Below are positions 31,394-46,400 of a stretch of 64,000 nucleotides of DNA, in pieces. Positions within the stretch are counted from its first letter, which is position 1. The number at the start of each line of letters is the position of its first letter. Source of the DNA: Escarpia spicata (Eukaryota; Annelida; Polychaeta; Sabellida; Siboglinidae); the NCBI GenBank assembly GCA_963995525.1, contig OZ023210.1, positions 22,117,913 to 22,181,912 of the forward strand, written 5' to 3'. Both the position numbers and the translations under genes were made by a program. The notes below the pieces were generated by a model. It saw nothing but the letters and a program-made list of their open reading frames with translations, was not told the DNA's origin and did not search any database.

Positions 31394-34300
31394 GTAGGTA
31401 CTCCGCTGTCACTACCGGGGCGGGTTCAGTCCCTTCTGTATCTGCATTTTGACTGGCAAAATGTCCCATGGACACATCACACCATCCATAGACATAGTAA
31501 ACAGTTTGGACTTTCGCCTTATGCACGAACATGACATGATTGTAACACACTTGTCGATTGTGTATGTTGTCAACAATGACAACATACACAATCGATTTCA
31601 TCAATAATAATCATGTTCAAACATTTATTGATTTATCTTGGTACTATTCTGTTTATAAGAATGAATAATATGCTGGTAAATAACGAATTGTTTATATGCA
31701 GTACATGTGATTACAACGTTGTGTAAATTTATATCTATTGAATCTGTCAGTCTGTACATGGTGGCTTCATCAATCTAGTGGTCCAAGGGAAAGTTGAACA
31801 AGATTATACTGCCTCATCCTGGAAATGGTCAGAAGCATATGTTGTTGATGCACATAAACTGACTTGACAGTAAATTTAAGAAAAAAAAAGCCTAAAAACA
31901 AGAAGATACTCTGACCTGTAAGAACCTGTAAGTAAACAAGCAGGAAAAGATACACATTTTCTTTAGAAGTTGATTTAATAGGTCGAAAGGCATAATTATG
32001 TTTTTAAATGGTTAGGATATTAACTATTGATAAAATAGTATCTTTGATAGGATTGAGGATAGATCGAAGGTACACATTTGATAATATATCTACTAGTTTC
32101 CTAGTTGTTTCCAGCACTCTGCAACGTTCTATTAACTGACTAGTCTATATATTGTGGTTACAATGTTATGATCTTATGAGGTCTCATTCAACTAGCCAGC
32201 CTTTTTCAGAACATTATCGCCAAGCCGACCTTTCTATGCTGGCACTGAGGGTGATCACTGCCAGGGTGCTTGTCGTCCTCAGTGGTTCTTTTACGTCCCA
32301 AATTGAGACGGGACCGACATTAATGTGATCTCCGATTCACGAGGGATACACAGTCCCCAATGTTGAGAGCCTGGTTTTTACACCAAATAAACCATACCTG
32401 CCCAGTCCGGGTATTGAACTCGGGGCGCCAGCATGTCAGGCGGATGTGCTAACCACTACACTATCGCGCGCCCCCTGACTATCTAGTCATTCTCACAGAT
32501 AATAATAAATGATTGGAATATGTATTTAGAAATACAATAAAAACATATTTATATCCTTGTACTATGGATGGCAGCTAGTCTGAACTCTGAATATTAGAGC
32601 ATTTATGCAAGTTTACATACCATTGTTTACTGTTGAGTGTTAGATTTAATTAAAGATAATTATTCTAAACATCTTCCATACTGATAATCATATTTTGGTT
32701 TTGAATCATTATTTTAAAACATTGGTTCTGTCCAAGTTTTTACAACAGTAAATGAGGTTTAACCAAAGTACAGTCATTTCTGTTGAAATGTTGTATGTCT
32801 CATGAACCTGGTATCAAAAGCAGACAGTATGAGAGATTACCTATGATGTGGTGATATGAGTGGGCAATGTATATTATCTGGTGGAACTAACCACTCTAAT
32901 AGCTGTGTATTGACTGGGTGACTGGAACATGAAACTGAGCTATGCAAACAATCCATGACCCAGTCATAGATTGTTGACAAAGAGTTGACCCATGAATGTA
33001 CTGCTTGATCCTACAGTCACAGAGACAGGGGGTAAAGTTACTCATGGCTACCAATCCTTGTCATAGCTTAAACGTCTGTGAAAGTGGCCATTGTTAATAT
33101 TATCAACAGTTCTTTGTCAGGGTACACTAATAGACAGCCTTGGCAGCATCTCAATTCCAACAGTTAATAATGCATCATTTAGCAAACAGAACTTGCAGGA
33201 TGTCCCAAGCAACAAAGATTAAATTGTATTTTGTTAAAAACTTAAGCTCTGGTTTCTACTTTACTATTATTATTAAAGTATCTTGTTAATCAATTACAAC
33301 CAAAAATATGCATGACTTTGTAATTGAATATTTGTTCACCAGTGTATGAACTTTACTAAAAGTGGGGGTATAATCTTAGATAATCTTAACATTGTCAGCG
33401 TAGAACACTGGTTTTTTTAGATCATGCTACTTTGATATAGATAAATACCATGATAATGAAAAACACCAGATTTTGTTATCCATCTGCCATCTGGTGCTTT
33501 TGCATTTTATATTACATAATATCCATGATACACCATACTGTTACTAGGTGACTGAGATTAATTAACTGTACTTAAATAAGGTAAATACTTAAAATCAAAT
33601 AAAGCAGTAAGACGATTTGTAAAAGTACAGTAAACCCAAATATTGAATTAAAATTATTTAAAATTATTCATATTTTTGAATACCTGTTTTGACTAATTTA
33701 ATTTAAATGAGGAAACTGTTCAGGTAATCTCACATATATATATCTTGATGTATATTATAACAATCAATACGGTATGTTGCCCAGTTAGTCATACACCTGT
33801 AGTTTCCTTTATCAATGCTTCTGGCGGTGTGTTGAATTGAAACACAATAATTTCTTCAACTTAATTTTCACTTTGATTTTCATGGCATGTTGATTGATAT
33901 CTACAAAATAGCCTGCAAGGGATCAAAATTTCTCCAATAAATTGATTTATTGATGGCCTGTGGTTGGTTTATGAAACTGACCTCTGACATCACTTCTACC
34001 TGTAATTAAACAGAACAGATTTGATTGCTTTTTATGCAGGTTTCTTTTGTGATATTTAAATCATTATTTTATTGTAGTCGTGACATTGTTACAGCATCCC
34101 TGTATTCTTATTACTTAATTTAAAGTGAAGTTGTCTGTCATGAAACTTCTGTTACCAGGAATCTGCCAGGCATTGTTATTATTAGCACAAAATTCACTGA
34201 ATTACCAGGCATTGGGAACCAACCATCTTCATAGGTACTTCCTGGTTGGACTTGTGTGCTTCCACAATCAAGTGCCAAAGTATAGATGTTTACGATTTGA

Positions 34301-37300
34301 ATGTTTTGTTTACAGTTTGAAAATTTTGCAGGTGTGCCATTTAAATTGCAGATACTTCTTCGGGCTTATTAAATGAACTTTGGAAGGATGTATATCTTCA
34401 ACGATTGTATGTTTATTCTAGTATTAAGAATAAATGTAAAAAATGAAAAACAGATACCCTTATTTTAAATTAATTTGAAATGTTGCATTTTGCAGGCCAG
34501 TCGCAAGATATCAAAATGTGGATACTTGTTTGTCGCCCCGGATTCTTTCGACTTCACAAACCCAATGGACCGCTCACGGGTAAGTCGTGTTTGTGGTAAT
34601 TGTAAATAAGTTACATTTGTACTAGTACTACTGCTTGAACTAAATTATAAACATTCACAAGAGTTATGCTTTTTTTGCAACTGAGAAAATCTAGGTTAAT
34701 TGCACCTGGTGTTAGCTGTTTGGTTCCTGTGGTAGTTTCTGACATGCCAAGGAATGCTCACCCACTGAATCCCCTTTAACAGTTGGTGCAGCCAGCAAGC
34801 AATTACAGAGTTGCACTGTGATATCTACTGCTAGTGACACCTAGTGGCCAGCAGCATAGGGGTAACTACAGGTGTACAGCTGTACTTGCCTAGCATATGA
34901 AGGACACCTGTGACCAGATAGTTAGGAATCATCTTAGAAAATACTCTACGGGGCGTGATAACGTAAATGGACATGGTCAACTAACATTTGTATGTTCACA
35001 TCCAAAGCTTACTTATATTTGCAAAGTTGTTGGAATGTGAGTGTATGTTTATCATTGTTACAGTGACATTTGTTTCAACATTAAGTGGTATGTAAAAAAA
35101 TGATGGCTCAGGTGCAGGTTTTTTATCTGTCCTGTCACAATGAGGCTGACTGACTCCGAGTTGGAGCCGATGCCCCGGGGTTTCTGTGTGCTTTCCTGTC
35201 TGAATTTCCGTGTAATCAGTCTTTGCCCATGGTCGGTATACTTAGACACTGTGGACATAGAGAATGTGAGAGAATTAAAACAATCGTGTAGAACTATTGA
35301 CTTATGTAATGCAGTCAGGGGGGAATTAAAGATATTCAACTTTATGACGAGTCATTGCAAGGCACTCTACCGCACAGTGTGTCTATGCACCTGAGTTTAA
35401 CAAGCAGCCTGTGTGAAATTACCATTGTGGGGTGTACAGTATCATTTTAGTATGCCACCTAAAAACGTCAATGTCACAGTCTCATAGGTGATGGATTATG
35501 CCGTGCTGCATACTGCAAGGTTATGTCTACATATAAACAACAGCGTTTTGTTTGTAAATGAAATACTTATTCAGGTCTCTGGTCACACTGTGTCTATAAC
35601 TAGTTTATTTATTAAAATCAATCATGAAAACATGTCATGGTCATACATGTTAATATTGTAGAATGTACATAAAATTATGTTTGTAATATAAAGCTTGTTG
35701 CCAAATCATCGACCCTGGGAAAAGTAGATTATAAATGTTTGTTCCACACACACACACACACTCACCAGTATGAATGACCAGTGAGCTCGCTGGTCAATTC
35801 ATGTAAATTTGATTATACCCTATGGCAGGATTATTGATATTTATCGTTCATGTGACGTCTCTTGACCTTAATATATTCAAACCGATGGTCCAGAAAATGG
35901 ATCTGTGTGTGTGAAACTAGCATTTAAATTGTTATTGGCAGGAAGTGGTCAAGTGGTGATCTTTGCATTCAAAGTACAATCTGCAGATATTATTACCAGA
36001 ATAGATCTTATTGGCAGTTTCAGAAGTTTTTGATTATCTAGATAATAAGTGCATGTGTCCACTGTAAACTTGAAGTAGATATGCCATATTATATATTTAT
36101 ATATATATATATACATATATAATTTTACAACTGTATACCCATTATGTTTACAAATGTTCACACTGGAGTCACATGTGCATGCCACACACACACACTGCAC
36201 ACTTGCTACTACTGTGTACAGAAAGTAAGATAGTGCAAATAATTTCCTCTATATTCAGTCATTGGGGTATAGAGATAGTACAAGGCTAGTCATGACACAG
36301 AATGGTGGGCACCTAATGTTGCATGAGGATGCGTACATGGTGTACTTAGTTCAGTCCTGTTTATTTCTCTTTCGAAGGAATGCTTTTATCTGACTTCCAG
36401 TAATTCGCCAGTACTGTCATCATTATTTTACTGGTAATGGTTTCCGTGTTTTTTTGTAAAGAATGATGTAATAGAGCAATGACTTGGTGGTCTGGCCCCT
36501 GTTTATCAGTGCAGTGACCTAGACATGTATTGCTATAATTAGTTGTTTCACTGCCAAATTTACCAATGTGTTTTTATCTTGTCTGATGAGAAATGTCATC
36601 TGGTGATATCAGTGATGTTCCACATATTCAGTTGAGTTGGAGTTTCATCGACGCTCACCAAGGCTCACATGCAACACCGTCCCAACCTGGCGAGGGTTTG
36701 CATTAATATAATTAGTATTATATTCTCAGCTTTTTACTGTTAAATTTACATTTGGCATGTGTCATTCTAGTAAGTTTGTGTGCCATTGCCCATAATGGAT
36801 AGTGGCTACAGACTTGTGTTTTAGTGCCTAAAGAGTTCTGGGAGTTTAATGGGAGTCTCTCAACCTTATATATTACTTATGTTATTCATTGTATATATGT
36901 ATCGTATTTATTGGTCAAATAAATTGATTCTGAGTTCAATAATATGAAAAATTATGTAATAATGAATAACGTGTTGTTAAGATGTTCTATATAATGTTCT
37001 TAATAAAGTGTACTTGAATAAATGTTACGCGAGCAAAGTTTTAAAATGGTGAACAAAATATTTAATTTGTTAAAAGGCACTTATTGGGAAAGTTACTGCG
37101 GATTCACATGTCCATTGCCACAATTGGTTCTCGTGCTCCTGTTTGCAAATTAGTACAACCGATTCAGCGAATTTCCTGAGCAGTAATAATTACAACCCTT
37201 AGCTGATTCAGTGTAAGGCAACACGTAGCTTCGCTTTAAAGCCCTTAACCATTGTGCTCAGGGCTACACAGACAAACATTGTAATTTTACATCTAGATCT

Positions 37301-38336
37301 TATCAATGTCCAACATTACCCATGCTAGAGGTATGGCCACTGCTACGAAATATTCCTGCTGTATTGCACACATGGGAACATTGGAAGTTTTCCAGACTTG
37401 CTAAAGCGGTAATGGATGTTGAAAGTGGGAATATGGGGAAGCTTATTTTGTAAAGATTTCCCTTGAATGTACTAGATCTAGCGCAGTCCAGGCGAACAAA
37501 TAAATCACCAGAGAACATGGTAGGACACATTTGAAAATAGCCTCTTGTTACCCTGTTGACAAGCATTCAATATTTGAATGGTCAGTCTGAGGGGGTGTGT
37601 CAGTTAAAGGTCAAAGGTCACTGGTACCCTGTGGTTACGACAGTTGTGGGAACTGTTCTCTTGAAGTAGTGTTAGTACACACTGTGCACTTAATAATAGT
37701 TAGTATTCAACTTGAGATAATCAATCACAATCAATCAATCACAATACTTTATTGTCCCTTGTGAGGGAAATTCATGTGGAGTGTAGCAGCATATTAAGAC
37801 ATATAAAACAAATGTACATGCAATATACACAATGTAAAAATAAAAAGACTAAAAGTAATAACAGTTATATCGGTTAAATAAATAAATTAAATATGTTAAA
37901 TAAGTTAAATAAGTTACAACAGTTTTTAAAAAGTTAAGTTAAAGTTAAATCATCTCAGGCTCACTCAGAGATGGAGGGGAACGAAGGTCAGTTACTCATT
38001 CATAAACCATGTAGCCAGCCAGGGGAAAGCTGCAGTATGGGTCATCTAGTCGTGGACATTATTTACATTATTTCTAATACTTTTCCACTGGACGTAGGCT
38101 TTTCCATGTTAATGTCTGCCCCAACAATAGTTTTGTGCTGTAGTCACAGTGTATGGAACCATGAATGTGTAACAACTACACTTGTTGGTGGTTTTACTGT
38201 GTATGTGAAAGTGTGGGTGTCATGTTATTGGTAAACTTACAGGTAATTGATGCTGACGAAAGAACATATTTTTTTATAGACTTAAATTACTCAAGATTAA
38301 ATTCATGCTACATAGAAAATTGCCATGCAGCGGCTG

Positions 38337-38390
<54 letters not shown>

Positions 38391-40412
38391 TTTGTGTGTA
38401 TCATACTGTATGTGTATGGGTTCTATTCTTATAACTGTGGTTGTAATTGTTACAGTTTAAGGAGTGTAGTCAATGAATACATTCTACAGTTAGGTCAGGT
38501 GGAGTGGTCATGACACTATCACCTCTGTGGTTTCCTCTCCCACAGCTCAGAGGGTGAAAACACACCTTTGTCTAGGGTGTGACACATTGCCTGCTTTCAT
38601 CTTCGTAAAATTGGAGTCGCTCCAGAACCGTTGGACTTATGCCGTGTCGAAGAAACAAATATACAATTAAATGAGTTTAAAAATTTTGAAATACTGGCAT
38701 TTATAGTGTATTTGATCATAATATATTAATTGAAATACAGAACGGGCATTTACACAATTTCTCCCATTCGTTTTTGCTGAATATGTGTCCCCGGGTCTTA
38801 AATTAATTGTTTTATGTCAACTATGAAATAAGCACACAGAAGGGTAGGTGGATTCTACCTGAGGACCTGACAACCATACTACCATGGTCTGATGTTATCT
38901 ACCCAGTCTCTCCAATCACTACCTGATTAGATAAAAGCAGCCATTTTGGAAGTGCACTTGAATGATCTAAAGTAATGGTGTAGATTAGATCTGCAATCAG
39001 TAGTTGTGGTAGCCTTGTGATGCCAACCCAGTCCATTCCACAAGATACAACCACAAACTGCCTTCTTGCTTCACTGGCAAATTAGTGTTTTCTGGTCTGT
39101 GAGTGGTTAATGACCAAAGGCTAAAACATGTTGACGTTGTCCATTGTTGTGCTTTTATTTATAATGCAGACCTTGTGTGAACATTTTTTATCTGAATTAT
39201 CCAAAATGCAAGTGTATTATGTAGAACAGATTCCAGTGAGAATGTTCATTCATAAATGTTCAAATCATCACAGTTCGATAGCATGAGGACATTCCTTAAA
39301 GTCTTTGTCAATAAAGTATTAAACAGTTGTCAGATGTATCATTTGGCAAACCTTTAAAGTTTATAAGGAAATCCAAATCATTGTATAATATTTACCACTC
39401 CATATATTCAGAAATGTTGCCTTTCAAATTTTGGTTGGCTACTAAGTACCAGTATTAATGGCCTTCTGTGTATGTGTTTGATAGCAACTGAATTGGTGTA
39501 TCATGGTCAAAATCCTGTTTGCATCACCCTACTCTACCTCATTCAGCTGTGTAAATAAGTCCACAGCAATTGCCAGTGATGCAGCTGTGCACTTGAATGG
39601 AAAGCTTTCATACTGTAATCATGGTGTAGCTGAATACTTTCTAGAGAAGTCTTATCAGTATTTGAAAGAAGAGATCTGCTGAGGGTGTTCAAGTGGCTCA
39701 GAGCTGTTCAGAGGGCTGGATACTGTTGTGAAGAATGTGTCTTTTGTTACGGAAACATCAATGTACACCCTGCTCACAAGTTGTATACTGGTTGAAGGCG
39801 CCTTAAACAGGTGTACGTCGACTGTAATCTTGTATCCTGCTGTATGTCAGTTGCATCATGCATGTCAAACTTGTGTATGTCTACCAGTATGTCAGTTGTG
39901 TGCATGTAGTTTTGTAAGTAATAAAGATAGTGTGTGAACCTGTGTTTATAGGCATGTCGTTTTTCCAGTTGTTTTAACTATAGAAGTTTGTCATTATTAT
40001 TGTATTGTTTATAAAAGCAAAAGCAAGCCATGCTACTGATGGATACTGTGATGCAGTTAACATTTTCAAAATAAAAAACAAGTTTCTTGGCAAATGCTAT
40101 TGAAAACAACTGGAACTTTGATACATTCAAAGAAAAATATGCACATACATTTGTATGCTAGTTGTACATGTGTATACGTTTGTGTTAACCAGTTGTATGC
40201 ATGTTGCTTTGTTTGCAGCTGTGTGCTATACTTTGTGTGCATATTCTATTGAAATTGTGTGCATTTAAGTTTGAATCCAGACTGTTGTTTCTTGTCTCTG
40301 AATCAGCACAGTGTTGACACAGTTGTCTGGAAGTTGGGATGATGCTTCTGTTGGTTTAATACACCTGCATATTCACAAGAAACAAATCTTAGTTTTCATT
40401 GTTTCTTGCATG

Positions 40413-40446
<34 letters not shown>

Positions 40447-43400
40447 TACATATATATATGTATATATCAACCGACATGTTTCATCAGTAAACAACAACTT
40501 GTTTTCAAAATCCTGAAACAGAGTCAGTTAGTAATGTTTAACGACAGGAACAATTTAAATGCTTTGCCATCAGACATTGCACATGTTTATAGTTGTCACC
40601 TACTTGGCTTGCATGCGCCATATAGCGTTGCATTTTAATGTGGTGCGTGAATAGCCTACCAAAGCCTGTGTACACTTTTTTATCAGTGTCGGTTGTAGAT
40701 TTTGTGAGGTGTGAGTGGAGGTCTATCCATCTTAACTATTTCAGATTGCAATGTCATACTGATACCCAGTGTCTCCAAATTAGTTTGGGGTTTATGTCGT
40801 AATGAGATCTTTTGTAGTTATATCCAATTTTTGTTCCTGCAAAATGTTTAGTTCATGATGTATGTTTGTCACGCTTTATATTTATCAACCCAGTGTTCGT
40901 AAATATTTATATAAAAAGTGGTCATAAAACGACACGGGAAACTATGAAAGACACTGTTCGAAGTATGGCAACTGATTGATTTGCAAGTACTTCTGCAAAG
41001 CTATTGAACTAGCACAGATTCTTATATAAAAGTGTTTGTCTGACATATCTGCATTTCATTAGTTATCTATACTGTTTTATCTGATATTAAATATAGCAAT
41101 TGCGTAACCATGTCATTAGATTAGCAAAGCAGAATGTAGTAGGATATTTGAACCCACAAGATGAGGTGATGTAAAAAAACATCCGTGCTGGGCGGAGAAG
41201 GTGGCTCTCAAATTGTTGGTTTAATGTCAGACAGCTGCTATAAATTGTTGGTGAACATGGCACCTACTTGTGTAAGGTGATCGTAAGGGGCTTCATTGAT
41301 GCACCATGTTATCTAAAGTGATGGAACACGAAAGGCAATTTCACAGTTTGTTACGCATAGTTTGGTTGAGTAATTACTGTTGTTCTGAAGGGTAACCCAA
41401 TGAGGCGAAAAATAAAATTTTTTAGATGGTGTATCGTAACACGGAAAGTTCTGCAGTTGATCATGGGCTGCCGAAATTCTGTATTCTGCAGTACGTGAAC
41501 CAACAGTGAAGGTCATTTATTTAAGCAAATTTAAAGTCAGCTTAAAAACATGAAGAAGAATTTGTTGTTGTTTTATTCCAGTTTTTTTTTCTCCAAATTA
41601 ACTTTATGTACACCTAAAAGCAATAAAACAAATGTCTACTTCATTCCTGTTAACCTTTTTTTAAATTTGATGAATTAGCTAGTGATGGTCGTTTGTTAAA
41701 TTGACTTCATGTCGGCTGAAAAAATGAACACAAATGTTTATTTTAGCCCTGTTTTTTCTTATTCTTTATGCTTATGTAATCTGTGGCAGCTAGGGTGGTA
41801 CATTGGGGCAGCTGCCAGACAGGTGGAGTGTTTTTGGAAGACATGCTGTGTGGGTTAAGGGGGTGGGGATGTGGTGTGGAGCTCCAGGTGTTGGTGATCC
41901 ATCTAGCAGACTCAGGGTTGTTTGTGTGTCCTGGTAGTGCCTAGCAAGTGTGTGTCGTCAGTCAAGGAAGGCACCGACCACCTTCCTGTAGTCTCTGGCT
42001 TCACCATGGTAGTCTGCATACAGTACAGAATACCTAAAATGTTTGTCAAGGCAATAGACATTGTGGTTCTTTTTGCAGGTGAATTGGTTACAAAAATGAA
42101 GCTGTTGCTCTCCTCTTTGTTGCTGAGGTCTGCATGACGCTAGTCTGAATACTGGTCTGCAATTAGTGTTTTCCTTCTGTTGTTGATCCATTATATATCC
42201 ACTACCATATCTCTCAATCCTGCCAAATCTCTCTTCACAAGTTCACACAGTCCTCCCAACTCAGTCTTTGTCTTCTTCTACCATCCACTCTGAGCGCATC
42301 CAGTGGCAAATCCTGGTTTCCTTAATTCAGGTGAATAACAATTGAGAGTCCTTGAGAATTGATTACCGCTCTGGATTAGACATTGGTATTTTCAGTTACT
42401 ACCAATAAAATCCCACAACGGTTGTACCCCTCCCCAAATCATTGCCCAGACGTCAAAGTCACAGCAAGCAATGTACCAGTTCATCGACGAATGTAAGGCA
42501 TTTCTTCCTATTATTTTGTTGATGGGTCACATTTTCTTTGGCAGTACAGTACATATAAATAAGTAAACCAAAAATAGATTCTTGGAGGTAGCTTGCTGAC
42601 TTCCTTAAGGAAACTGGGCCTCTTGATCACTCTTGGTTTTCTTACATCCATCATTGCTTTCACTTCCCTAGCATCATCTTATTTTCTCCAAGTGTATCGT
42701 GTCTAAATACACTGTATGACATTAAGCTGTCCTCCTGCAGGTTATCACAGACAGACCTTTACTGACAACATATTCAGTAATTCCCATTCATTCTTGTCGG
42801 GCATTTTTTTTATACAGTTGATGATCTACCCAGATTCTGTGTTTTCCTATCTGTACCTGATGGTCTACAAAGCTCATAGATACCATTCACCACTGTTTTG
42901 ATGGTTCGTGCTTATTTGAGTGAAGGAAATTATCATTCTTGTGCGTTTGATAGTAAGAAATTATTGCTCATTTGAGTGAAAGAAATCCTTATCAGTTGTC
43001 TACTCAAGAAACATCTTCATGAGTTCATGTTATAATTGTAGATGCTCTCTTGGGGGTTAGAATGGAAGATTACAAAAGTAGTGATTGTGTTTGATGATAG
43101 ACAGGGAGCTCCAGAGCAATACTCATCACAGTCATCACAGTCCCACGAGATCATAAAGACAGTCAGAAACTGGACTGTCACACCACAAAAGTGACACTTG
43201 CTGCATGCCCCACCTCTACATTTATGGCTGCGAATAATGGGGAAACATTCCTGAAATTGGATCCGTATATACTGGACTTCAAAGCAGCACACAGTTAATG
43301 TATGCTAAGAAATGTCTAGATGTGAATTAATGTTTATGCATTGTGCAATGGCCCACTGGTGGTGGACAATGGAGAGTGCCACACAACAGGAAGGACAACA

Positions 43401-46400
43401 ATACCAGGGCACATGGTAGAACAGTATTCTCCTGGCTACTCCAGTGATATGAGACTCATTAGTAGCCAGGTGTGTTGTTATGGGCCAGGGTGATCAACAC
43501 ATGATATGTCTACTCTAGCTCAGTGTGGGAAACTAGCAGTAGACCCCAATAACAATGAAGATGGTTGCCCTGATAAGCAGGCTGTCACCATATGCTAATG
43601 TGTGAGTTATGCAAACACCCCTATGGCCTTCTGGAGCCACTTCCAAGAATGTCTAATATGTACACAAATGTGAACATTGATAAAAAGTTCCTTTCATGCT
43701 AGGCCTAGGTATGACTTAACTTTCATGCTAAAGGCCTAAAACAGTTTTGATTGTTCTGTTCTGGGTGTGAGCAGTTTGGGTTTCTTTCCAGTTTTGATGA
43801 TAATTGTAATAAAAACTCCTGGTGAAATGCATATGGTAAAAATTCCTGTACTACAAGTATGAACCCACTTGGCAAGATGTATTTATAGTTCCAAAACACA
43901 ATGCTTCAGACAAAGAAAGTAAATTCTGAACTGTCCACTTTGGTTAAGATGACAGACCGTCAAGTTCCGGACTGGAACTGTGGAGTCATGACATTTGAAA
44001 CATCTTATTATGTAAACTGTAATAATAGTACTTGTGATATTGGTCAGGGATGCCATAGAGAAAATGGAAATAACAGAACAATTACACATAGCAGTAATGC
44101 ATTGTGGTGTATGTGTAAAGTGTAAACCACACCAGAAGAGGCTAATATGCACAGATCCATCCAAATGTCATTTTAATGGCTTTTCAATTACAAATGACAG
44201 CAACTTGCCAGGCAATGAAGGGCTGCTCAAGTCACATTACAGCATAATCACTGAACAGTTTGACACCTTGGAGTCACTTGCCACACTGTATTAGATGACA
44301 AGAAACACATCTATCAAGTGACAGGGGATTGGGCAGAAAAAGCAAGGAATTGTCGGTCATGTTTGGTGCAGTTTGAAGTGAGGCAACTGTTAGGGTGAAA
44401 AGATCAGCTACTGTCAAGTTGGTATTTCTCTGTCCAAAAGTTAAGCATCTTTGATTCTTGAAGGCTTGGAACTTCATTCAGACATGGCAGTTATGACTCA
44501 TACAATTTCCCCATACAAAATAATGATTTTTGTGGGTATACAGGTTTGCTTCAGATGGAATTTGTTTGATAAATTACATATTTTTCTATGTTTTCCACAT
44601 AAATATAAATTTATTGACCAACTATGGCAGCCGAAAAAGCAGTTCTTTTGATGAGCTTGCAGTTTTTAGAAATTTGTTATGGATTTTGTATGACGTAGGC
44701 CTAGGTCTGTTTTATAACCAAGACCACGGCACTGGATTTAAATAAGAATGCTGTATAAGTCGGCTAACTGATGAAAACATACTAATAATATATGTATTCA
44801 TATAAAAAAAAATACAATTCTAATAAAACAATGTATGTAAGCTATATAAATTTTATGTAGGGTATTATGCAGAATGTCAAGTCAAATGTATGGCTTTCAA
44901 CCCAACATGTGGGACTTGGTCTGTTCATCTTTGTTTTCCAGTAGTCAACACCACTGTCACCCCCCCCCCCCCCCCCCCACCTCTGGGACATGGCTGGTTA
45001 CTCCAGGGTGATTATCCCTAAGGATGCATGCCAGATGGTCCAACCACAAATGCAACATCATCAAGTTGTTGTGAAGGCAAAATGATCAATTTGTATTATT
45101 AGTGTCAAGACAGGGCAATTAGTGGTCTTCTTGAGAGAGTCACTTGAAGAGTCAACATCAACACTTAGAGGTGGTTATATTTAATGTGACTGTTTAGAAC
45201 TGAAGGGTGGACATTGTGGGATAAGTGGTCAATCTTGACCTGTTGGACTACACCTCTTGGGGAGCTGCCTTTGAAACTCACTGATGCTGACAGGTTTCTT
45301 CTTATCTGCTCTTATTACTTCAGTTGGCTAGGGTGAAGTTAAGTTGTATGGGCCCCCTAAGGTCTATCTACACCAGAGAGGGCATTGTAGAAAGAGGGCC
45401 TTGTGAGGGACAACATTGGCTCTTTTGACCAGGAGAAGGCTTTGGGGCTGGGTGGGGGCCTACATTGATAATTGTATTGAGGACATGTTGGGTCTTACAT
45501 TGGCTTTGGGCCTGAGATATAGTCTTCTGCCTGGTGACAAGGTTTAAACCTAGCACTTATGACTAGGAGGGGGGGGGGCATAATCCTCACCCTTGTGACT
45601 GGGAGAGGGGGTCTTAATAATAGCCTTTGTGACTTGTAGTGGGTATTATCCCCAATTCTTAATTGTGACTGGGTGAGGACTGTGTGTGTGCGTGCGTGTG
45701 AGAGAGAGAGAGAGAAAGAGAGAACTGGCCTTAGTAGTGAAAGAGAACTTAGCCATTCCAAGTTTGCTTTGAACATTTGTTCCCCTTTATGAATTCCTTG
45801 CATTGACATGTGTCATACAGGTAGAAGTTATTCATTAATTTTGATTAGTTCAAACTCGCTGCCTCTGGGCAGTTTGTTGTTGATTTGGTTTCAGATAAAT
45901 TGTTTGGCAAAAGTTGCAATTTCTTTGAAATTAACTCATTATCGCAAAGTGTTGATTTCAGCTAAACTTTGAGTACTGCAGTTGTTCAGAAGAGACTATT
46001 TTGAACAGTAAATGGCTGAACTTTGACTTAATCGTATGGTGCTATAGGTTGTAAAACAAATGTCTTGGTTTAAGTGATCGTGTCTATTTCGTTACGCGGA
46101 TTCATCCTCTCTAACTAGGGGTGGTAGTTTTTAGTAGGAAGATCACTCGACCAGTTGTACTTTGTCCCAATTGTAGTTTTTGTTGTGTAGGAACCAAGGA
46201 AATGTGCCAACGTCAAAGGGTAATTCCAAGAACTTATGGTTAGCCTCGCAACACTGCGAATAGCAGTTGTGTACTATTTCAGTGTTTTGTATACAATTTG
46301 AACGTTACGTGGGTGCAATATTCAAATTGCCAAAAAAATTTTGTGCATATTGAATGCAATTTTGCAAGCAGAATATCTTTAACGTATTTATTCTCCAGTA

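Noticed and set aside
31554..31595. MicroRNA precursor
   Set aside because: A 19-bp stem with a 4-nt loop is short for a canonical precursor. Kept as a hairpin finding only.
34125..34376. 83-codon plus-strand frame as an extra MPRIP exon or small gene
   Set aside because: No match to MPRIP sequence, and exons 1 and 2 already join in phase with the expected protein. No supporting motif.
38165..38513. Cys/Val-rich frames MCVCVCV...
   Set aside because: Translation of a (TG)n microsatellite.
42216..42300. RTE LINE tail relic (resembles 16320-16400: CTCTCTTC, CAGTCCTCCCAACTCAGTCT)
   Set aside because: Similarity is short and broken. It could be an old relic but cannot be supported without alignment.
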